Assembly (NCBI RefSeq): GCF_014197535.1
Contig: NZ_JACIFV010000025.1
Location: 33,228 to 97,227 of the forward strand
Source: Rhizobium aethiopicum
GTDB taxonomy: Bacteria; Pseudomonadota; Alphaproteobacteria; Rhizobiales; Rhizobiaceae
Direction of reading: 5' to 3'
DNA length: 64,000 nt
The notes under the pieces were generated by a model that searched no databases, was not told the origin of the DNA, and was given only the letters and a program-made list of their open reading frames with translations. How positions within the stretch are numbered: position 1 is the stretch's first letter; every line of letters begins with the position of its first letter. This document shows positions 63,991 through 64,000 of the stretch, in pieces. Position numbers and translations under genes: made by a program.

Positions 63991-64000
63991 ATGAACATTC
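63991..64000 (+). other. Possible start of a truncated gene at the window end
   Basis: ATGAACATTC at the end is preceded by GGAGGG ten bases earlier, which could be a ribosome site. Only three codons are visible, so nothing further can be said. The rest of 63894-63990 shows no gene. Confidence 0.25.

Overview
The window looks like chromosomal DNA of a fast-growing Rhizobium of the R. etli / R. leguminosarum / R. phaseoli group. Protein sequences are rhizobial throughout. The recA promoter carries the GAAC-N7-GTAC LexA box described for R. etli recA. Several intergenic regions hold the palindromic repeats that are scattered through rhizobial genomes. All identifications come from reading the sequence; no database search was run.

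Layout. 1-221: palindromic repeat. 222-2179 (minus): pseudouridine glycosidase and sugar kinase. 2412-6309 (plus): recA and alaS. 6310-6661: nested palindromic repeat. 6662-9982: AraC/GyrI regulator, glutathione transferase, a frameshifted GNAT gene and icd. 10176-20617 (plus): a secreted protein, a FUSC membrane protein, trmJ-murI, a HerA-like ATPase, rpsD, glsA, ttcA and two tandem inositol-monophosphatase paralogues. 20661-24162 (minus): GNAT, two tandem Bcr/CflA-type MFS transporters (one frameshifted) and the monothiol glutaredoxin grxD. 24333-36749: a block lying between grxD and bolA-purL, genes that are normally close together in related bacteria. 36970-44832 (minus): bolA, purL, a PagL-like lipid A deacylase, a MocR regulator divergent from a DUF1127 gene, a lipoprotein, purQ, kptA, purS and purC. 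45104-64000: a PAS-GGDEF-EAL protein, a serine hydrolase, membrane proteins, purB, rpe, a lone LivJ-like binding protein, flavin reductase, TfoX-N, Nudix, RhlE, an M23 peptidase, a DUF455 protein, Bcp and a large AsmA/YhdP-like protein.

The most interesting part is the catabolic cluster at 25936-36749. It has two divergent arms. The left arm encodes an intradiol ring-cleavage dioxygenase, a 2-oxo-4-enoate (HpaH-type) hydratase, an HpaI-type aldolase and a leaderless periplasmic-binding-protein homologue. The right arm encodes a GntR/FCD regulator, a TIM-barrel protein, a complete polar amino-acid-type ABC importer, a quinate/shikimate dehydrogenase-like AroE, a 4-oxalocrotonate tautomerase/HpaF-like isomerase, a type II dehydroquinase and a Gfo/Idh oxidoreductase. 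This suggests uptake of a quinate- or shikimate-like compound, conversion to an aromatic, and ring cleavage. Pairing an intradiol (ortho) dioxygenase with lower meta-cleavage enzymes is not the textbook arrangement, and no hydroxylase, extradiol dioxygenase or maleylacetate reductase is present. The divergent region (29136-29385) has two TTGACA boxes, each followed directly by a copy of the same AT-rich operator-like palindrome.

The purine genes purB, purC-purS-kptA-purQ and purL are spread along one strand. The tRNA 2'-phosphotransferase homologue kptA sits inside them, overlapping purQ by four bases. Two genes (8257-8702 and 21169-22448) each look one base short of an intact reading frame; they are either recent pseudogenes or sequence errors. 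No rRNA, tRNA, CRISPR array, insertion sequence or prophage was recognised.
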